This document shows, one piece after another, positions 28,977 through 33,381 of a DNA stretch of 33,381 nucleotides. A model generated the notes under the pieces. That model was given only the letters and a program-made list of their open reading frames with translations. It was not told the origin of the DNA and made no database searches. Within the stretch, counting starts at the first letter, position 1; each line of letters begins with the position of its first letter. A program made the translations under genes and the position numbers. This DNA is from an uncultured Pseudomonadota bacterium (GTDB taxonomy: Bacteria; Pseudomonadota; Alphaproteobacteria; UBA9219), in assembly GCA_903869345.1 (NCBI GenBank), contig CAIPYM010000060.1:1-33381 (forward strand). Reading direction: 5' to 3'.

Positions 28977-31571
28977 CTACCCCCCGCGTAGGCGACGCCA
29001 CCAGCCGTTCTTGGGCGGTTGGTCGCTGGGGGGATTGACGAGCCCGTTCTGTCCCGAAAAAGGCAGGGACGAGGACGTGGATTCGCGATCCCTCGGGGTG
29101 GTGTCGAGGTCATAGACGCTCATCGGTGCCGAAGGAATCGGGGGGCTCGGAATAAACGTTGCCGCAGGTGTCACCCTTACAGGGGGCACGGCAACGGCGT
29201 TGCCCTCACGAGGAGCCTCGCCACGGGGCGGCGATTGCTCGCCTTCACGTGCAAACCCCTCACGCCCACCGCTGCGACGACGGCCCCCGCGACGTCCACG
29301 ACGACGACGGTTGTTCGCGGCGTTGGGGTCAGCGGAATCACCCCCCCCAGCTTGTCCCGGAGCACGATCCGAAGCACCGGGCAGTCCCTCGGGGTTCAAG
29401 GACTCGTTGATGTCCGGCGAGGGGGCGGTACTTCCTTCACGACGGAAAGGAACTTGAGCCCCGCTTTCGCGGTGCATCTCACCCCGAGGGCGACGACGTC
29501 CTCCACCCTCACGACCGCCTTCTCCTCGGCCACCTTCACGTCCGCCGCGACGGTTGTCCTCGCGTCCTCGGCCCGAAGCCACAGGCGGTGCGCCCACCGT
29601 TCGGGGGAAGGCGCGGCTATCATCATCGGTAGCTTGCACATGCGGGGTGCGATCATCACCTTCCCCGCCCGCATGAGAAGCCAGGGCCAGAATTTGATCG
29701 GTATCCACGGCAGGGCCCGAACCGCTCGACCCACCGCCCGCGCGAGCACGTTCGATGCGGTAATCCGGCGGCACGAGCGAGTCGTCCTGGCCGATGAAAA
29801 TCGCCAGGTTGTAACGACGCTCAAGGTCCGTCATCGCCGCGCGTTTCTGATTGAGCAGGTAGAGCGCGACGGACGTTGTCACGCGCACATCGAGGGACCC
29901 CGAGCGCCCCTTGATGCCCTCTTCCTCCAGCGCACGCAGAACGGACAACGCCGCCGAGTCCACGGACCGCACGTAGCCAAGGCCCGCGCAGTGCGGGCAT
30001 TTCTCAAAGTTAGTTTCGTGCAGGCTGGGGCGCAGACGCTGGCGCGAAAGCTCCAGAAGCCCAAAGATGGAAATCCGCCCGATCTGCACGCGTGCGCGGT
30101 CGTGCCGCATCGCGTCCTTCAAGCGCCGTTCGACGGCCAGGTTGTTGCGCCCGTCTTCCATGTCAATGAAGTCAATGACGATGAGCCCGGCAAGGTCCCT
30201 AAGCCGCAGCTGGCGAGCGATTTCTTCTGCCGCTTCCAAGTTGGTCTTGAGCGCCGTTTCCTCAATGTGCCGCTCACGTGTCGCGCGGCCCGAGTTGACG
30301 TCAATCGCGACAAGTGCCTCGGTGGGGTTGATGACAATGGAGCCCCCCGAACGCAATTGCACGGTGGCGCTGTACAAAGAGTCCGTCTGCTTTTCCACGT
30401 TGTGGCGGAAAAACAGCGGTACGGGATCCGTGTAAAGCCTGATTTTCTCGACCTGATCGGGCATCAGGGCTTCCATGAACTCGCGGGCGCGAGCATAGCC
30501 GCCCTCCCCCGCCACCAGAATCTCGGCGATGTCCGGTGAGAACAAATCGCGGATCGAGCGTTTGATGAGGTTGGCTTCTTCGTAAATCATCGCAGGCGCA
30601 CTGGATCGCAGCGTTTCCTCGCGGATCGTGTCCCACAGGCGCATCAGGTAATCGAGGTCCCGCTGAATCTCGGGCGGGTTTTGCTCAAGACCTGCGGTGC
30701 GAAGGATAACCGCCATGCCCTCGGGCAAAGACAGCTGGTCCAGAATTTCCTTGAGACGTTTGCGATCCTGCGGGCCCGTGATCTTGCGCGACACGCCCCC
30801 CCCACGCTCGGTGTTGGGCATCAGGACGCAGTACCGCCCTGCCAGCGACAGGTACGTCGTGAGCGACGCACCCTTGGAGCCGCGCTCCTCCTTGACGACC
30901 TGCACCAGCATGACCTGGCCGCGCGTGAGGACTTCTTGGATCTTGTAATGCGGCAAACGCGGAGCGCGAACGGGACGTTCGGTTTCGCCGCCCACGCTTT
31001 CGGGTTGCTCAAGCGGGGCCTCGTCCGTCGGCAATAAGATAGCCCCTTCCAAGGCCGTCGCCTCACCCTGCAGCGGAGGAACGGCGGCGTTGCCAAAATC
31101 GGTGATCAGGCCAACGTTCGTGTCACCCTCGCCCATCAGGGACGTTGGCGGCAAAGAAACACCCGAGCTTTCAGCCGACGCGACGAAAGGCATCGACGAT
31201 GCAGCGGGCCTTTCCGACAAGACGTCCGTCGTCGGCAAGGGCAATGCGGGCGACGCCCCGTCGTCGTTCAGGCCCTCCGGCGCGGAGGGGTCGTCGTGAG
31301 GACGATCGGCAACGGGAATTCGGAAGTAGTCGGGATGAATCTCGGGGAACGGCAAGAAACCGTGCCGATTGCCGCCGTACTCCACGAACGCCGCCTGAAG
31401 CGAAGGTTCGATTCGCACAATTTTAGCGAGGTAGATGTTCCCCCGCAAAATGGGCTTGCTGGCGAGGGCAAAATCGAGATCATCCAAACGGGAAGAGCCG
31501 TCGCGTCCCCCCTCAACAATCGCAACGCGGGTTTCTTCGGGATGCGTCGCATCCACTAACATACGCTTCAT
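28977..31571 (-). CDS. rne: Ribonuclease E
   Basis: ATG 31571 with CAGGAG upstream gives 864 residues; an earlier in-frame start at 31613 is rejected. The protein starts MKRMLVDATHPEETRVAIVE, typical of alphaproteobacterial RNase E. The catalytic metal-binding aspartates are D424 (VAIDVNSGRA) and D467 (LIVIDFIDM), 43 residues apart as in E. coli D303/D346, and the Zn-link cysteines are C525/C528 (CPHC), again in E. coli spacing. The offset of ~121 residues is due to an insertion in the S1 domain (about residues 91-205). The C-terminal third is Arg/Gly- and Pro-rich, the unstructured platform for RNA and degradosome partners, ending WWRRLRGG. It starts RNA decay and processes rRNA and tRNA. 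Confidence 0.95.
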   Translation of the reverse strand: MKRMLVDATHPEETRVAIVEGGRDGSSRLDDLDFALASKPILRGNIYLAKIVRIEPSLQAAFVEYGGNRHGFLPFPEIHPDYFRIPVADRPHDDPSAPEGLNDDGASPALPLPTTDVLSERPAASSMPFVASAESSGVSLPPTSLMGEGDTNVGLITDFGNAAVPPLQGEATALEGAILLPTDEAPLEQPESVGGETERPVRAPRLPHYKIQEVLTRGQVMLVQVVKEERGSKGASLTTYLSLAGRYCVLMPNTERGGGVSRKITGPQDRKRLKEILDQLSLPEGMAVILRTAGLEQNPPEIQRDLDYLMRLWDTIREETLRSSAPAMIYEEANLIKRSIRDLFSPDIAEILVAGEGGYARAREFMEALMPDQVEKIRLYTDPVPLFFRHNVEKQTDSLYSATVQLRSGGSIVINPTEALVAIDVNSGRATRERHIEETALKTNLEAAEEIARQLRLRDLAGLIVIDFIDMEDGRNNLAVERRLKDAMRHDRARVQIGRISIFGLLELSRQRLRPSLHETNFEKCPHCAGLGYVRSVDSAALSVLRALEEEGIKGRSGSLDVRVTTSVALYLLNQKRAAMTDLERRYNLAIFIGQDDSLVPPDYRIERARAGGGSSGSGPAVDTDQILALASHAGGEGDDRTPHVQATDDDSRAFPRTVGAPPVASGRGREDNRRGGREGGRGEGGREGGGRRRPRGEMHRESGAQVPFRREGSTAPSPDINESLNPEGLPGASDRAPGQAGGGDSADPNAANNRRRRGRRGGRRRSGGREGFAREGEQSPPRGEAPREGNAVAVPPVRVTPAATFIPSPPIPSAPMSVYDLDTTPRDRESTSSSLPFSGQNGLVNPPSDQPPKNGWWRRLRGG

Positions 31572-32116
31572 GGTGTTCAAACTCCTGACCGCCCTGGGCG
31601 CCGGGGAACACAAAGCCCCGCGCCCCTGAAGGGGGTCTCTTAAAGGTTAGACAAAGGGGTGAAAACGGAGGCATCTTTACGTGTGTTCCCTACTGATGTG
31701 CGGCGCAAAGCGCCCTTACAGATCAGCCTCGTCACTTTCAAAACCCAAAACGGCACGAGGAGTCCTCTTGAAAAGAGGACCGCTTTGAAGGGATCCAGGG
31801 CGTCTCCGGCATCTCGGCCATGGAGCAACATCCCCTCATCCCCGCCCACGTTCGGGGCTTGTCGCCCCCGTCGGCCTTCGCGGAGCCCCTAGGCCCCTCG
31901 CACTCAAGCACGACCTTACACACACCCTGAGGGATTCACAAGGGCTTTAAAACGCAATTATTCCTGATGAGAAACTAATACTTTTTCTCACACGGGGGTT
32001 CTTGGTTCCGCTGCCCCCGAAAAACGGCTCGGGATCCCGACGTTCGTCGGGATGACGGGTTTTCTTAGACTCCGCCCCCCCCATCGTCAATCGCGAACGA
32101 CGTGAAGCGATCCAGC
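31572..32116 (-). promoter_or_regulatory. 545-bp non-coding upstream region of rne (probable long 5' leader)
   Basis: No gene is visible between glpX and rne. On the rne strand the region is rich in hairpins: GTCCTCTT-loop-AAGAGGAC (31762-31780), GGCGC-AAA-GCGCC (31702-31714) and others. E. coli rne is controlled through a long structured leader that RNase E itself cleaves, and this layout would allow the same. A clear promoter was not found; an AT-rich stretch at about 31945-31990 is the best place. Confidence 0.45.
32032..32057. repeat. Second REP-like palindromic unit, downstream of glpX
   Basis: GATCCCGACGTTCGTCGGGA is a good inverted repeat and is followed by TGACGG. It shares the segment CGGGATGACG with the copy at 28731-28755. 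The two units bracket the rne gene and its leader. Confidence 0.5.
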
Positions 32117-33109
32117 TCAGCCCTCTTCGGGCAGGACGAACGGTTGGCGGCGGAAGTTGTGGTGGGCCTCAATGTAGCGAACCGTGCCGCTGGTCGAACG
32201 CATAACGAGCGAATGCGTGATGGCTCCGCCCGCGAATCGACGAACGCCACGCAAAATGGTGCCATCCGTCACGCCCGTTGCCGCGAGCAGAACATCGCCA
32301 TGAGCAAGGTCGTTCAGGCTGTACTTGCGGTTCAGATCCGTGATGCCGAGTTTGGCGGCGCGAGCTTTTTCGTCGTTGTTGCGGAAAATCAGCCGTCCCT
32401 GCATCTGCCCACCGATGCATTGGAGCGCGGCGGCGGCCAGAACGCCCTCGGGGGCGCCGCCGATGCCAACGTACATGTCAATGCCGCTCTCGGGACGTGA
32501 GGTGGCGATGACGGCGGAGATATCCCCGTCGCCAATCAGCATGATCCGCGCACCCGTCTCACGCACTTTGGCGATCAGTTCCTCGTGCCGGGGGCGCTCC
32601 AGGATACACACCTGCAAGTCCTCCAACTCGGCTCCCTTCGCCTTGGCGAGGTTCTTGAGATTTGTCGCAACGGGCGCGTCGATGTCCACGACACCGTCCG
32701 GCAGGTCCGCGCCCACAGCGATTTTGTCCATGTAGACATCGGGCGCGTTCAGGAACCCCCCGGCCTCGGCCATGGCGATCACCGCCAGCGCATTGTTGCC
32801 GCCGTGCGCCGTGATGCTGGTGCCTTCCAGAGGGTCCAGGGCGATATCCACTTTCGCGCCATGCCCGTTGCCGACTTTCTCCCCGATGTACAGCATCGGA
32901 GCCTCGTCGCGCTCGCCTTCGCCGATGACAACCTCGCCTTGAATGTCGAGGATGTTGAGCGTGTGACGCATGGCACTGACGGCCAGTTGATCGGCCTTCT
33001 TTTCATCGCCGCGTCCGATGGCGGGGGAGACCGCCAAGGCCGCCGCCTCGGTGACGCGCACCATTTCAAGCGCCAAGTTACGATCCATGTAGGCTTGAGC
33101 TAACGACAT
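32117..33109 (-). CDS. glpX: Fructose-1,6-bisphosphatase class II
   Basis: A 330-residue protein of normal length for the family. The metal and substrate motifs are visible: GEGERDEAPM at 63-72, LDPLEGTS at 91-98 and GGAPEGVLAAAAL in the C-terminal half. The enzyme removes phosphate from fructose-1,6-bisphosphate in gluconeogenesis, in the cytoplasm. GGAG lies ten bases before the ATG at 33109. It lies in the same orientation as rne, 545 bp upstream, with a separate control region between them. In several alphaproteobacteria it follows a homoserine dehydrogenase gene, which is not seen in the 272 bp available here. Confidence 0.95.
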   Translation of the reverse strand: MSLAQAYMDRNLALEMVRVTEAAALAVSPAIGRGDEKKADQLAVSAMRHTLNILDIQGEVVIGEGERDEAPMLYIGEKVGNGHGAKVDIALDPLEGTSITAHGGNNALAVIAMAEAGGFLNAPDVYMDKIAVGADLPDGVVDIDAPVATNLKNLAKAKGAELEDLQVCILERPRHEELIAKVRETGARIMLIGDGDISAVIATSRPESGIDMYVGIGGAPEGVLAAAALQCIGGQMQGRLIFRNNDEKARAAKLGITDLNRKYSLNDLAHGDVLLAATGVTDGTILRGVRRFAGGAITHSLVMRSTSGTVRYIEAHHNFRRQPFVLPEEG

Positions 33110-33298
33110 GACGGAACGCTCCGGAGGAGGACGGGAAAGGGGATGATTCCCCGGCCCAGGTTTCGGACTCCCCAGGGTCGAAAGTCAAGAGCGTGACAGA
33201 GCGTTTAAGCCGATAAGGTTGGAGAGGGTGGCGGTGCGGCCATCCTGGAAGTTATGAACCATCCGGTGCTTTTCACCTTCTCGAAAAAAATCTGATTT

Positions 33299-33368
33299 TT
33301 CTGTGTCGATTTTGCTTGACTCGGCGGGTTCAAAGGCGTATTGACAAATCCATGGCGTACTGTACCCG
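33299..33368 (+). promoter_or_regulatory. Possible rightward promoter at the window edge
   Basis: The 272 bp upstream of glpX hold no gene. On the + strand TTGACA at 33342-33347 is followed 16 bp later by TACCCG; a second TTGACT (33315-33320) lies 17 bp before TATTGA (33338-33343). Either could drive a gene beyond the window. An A/T-rich palindrome (GAAAAA...TTTTTC, about 33283-33301) lies just upstream. Confidence 0.3.
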
Positions 33369-33381
33369 CGTTTCGGCCGAA

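Noticed and set aside
29019-30539. A 506-codon + strand frame opposite rne.
   Set aside because: RNase E is certain on the other strand; the + frame is its shadow.

Overview
The window is the right-hand part of an integrated prophage (about positions 1-28687) followed by host chromosome (28688-33381). The host part carries RNase E (rne) and class II fructose-1,6-bisphosphatase (glpX). Their sequences, the GC-rich codon use, and the long insertion in the RNase E S1 domain point to an alphaproteobacterium; I cannot name the genus. The left end of the prophage, including the integrase I would expect, is outside the window.

Prophage layout. (1) Lysogeny and early control, 1-3211: an AT-rich BRCT-domain gene cut by the window edge, a short XRE repressor, an 84-bp divergent control region, a Cro-like gene that looks leaderless, small unknown genes, a disputed sense/antisense ORF pair, a CII-like regulator and a 40-residue membrane protein. 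(2) Replication, 3208-7463: a CHC2/Toprim primase, a small winged-helix/zinc-ribbon gene, an inserted cassette (DUF4145 gene and a 65-residue gene) bounded by copies of the start of the next gene, a large P-loop helicase, and a 315-bp gap holding 12 copies of GGGAC/GTCCC. (3) Packaging and head, 7464-16002: unknown gene, HNH endonuclease, P27-type TerS, TerL, HK97 portal, ClpP-like protease, HK97 capsid, connector and completion proteins. (4) Mu-like contractile tail, 15999-24615: terminator, DUF2635, sheath, tube, tail assembly protein, hub, spike, gp46, gp47, gp48, fibre and a fibre-associated protein. (5) Lysis, 24615-26661: membrane proteins, M15 endolysin, holin. (6) Accessory right end, 26662-28687: RelE/HigA toxin-antitoxin pair, a three-hairpin segment, an orphan Dam-like methyltransferase, a strong terminator, a nested inverted-repeat structure, and the 3' half of a tRNA-Val(UAC) gene that marks the attachment site.

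The most striking observation is at 19072: right after the tail assembly gene the sequence jumps to the last ~130 codons of the Mu gp43-type (N, 'DNA circularization') protein. The tape measure gene and most of gp43 are missing although every other tail gene is open. This prophage should not build a normal tail unless the missing parts are supplied elsewhere. Other points worth checking are the iteron-like GGGAC cluster next to the helicase gene, the cassette insertion that left a duplicated gene start, the structured segments flanking the methyltransferase, and the tRNA-Val attachment site.
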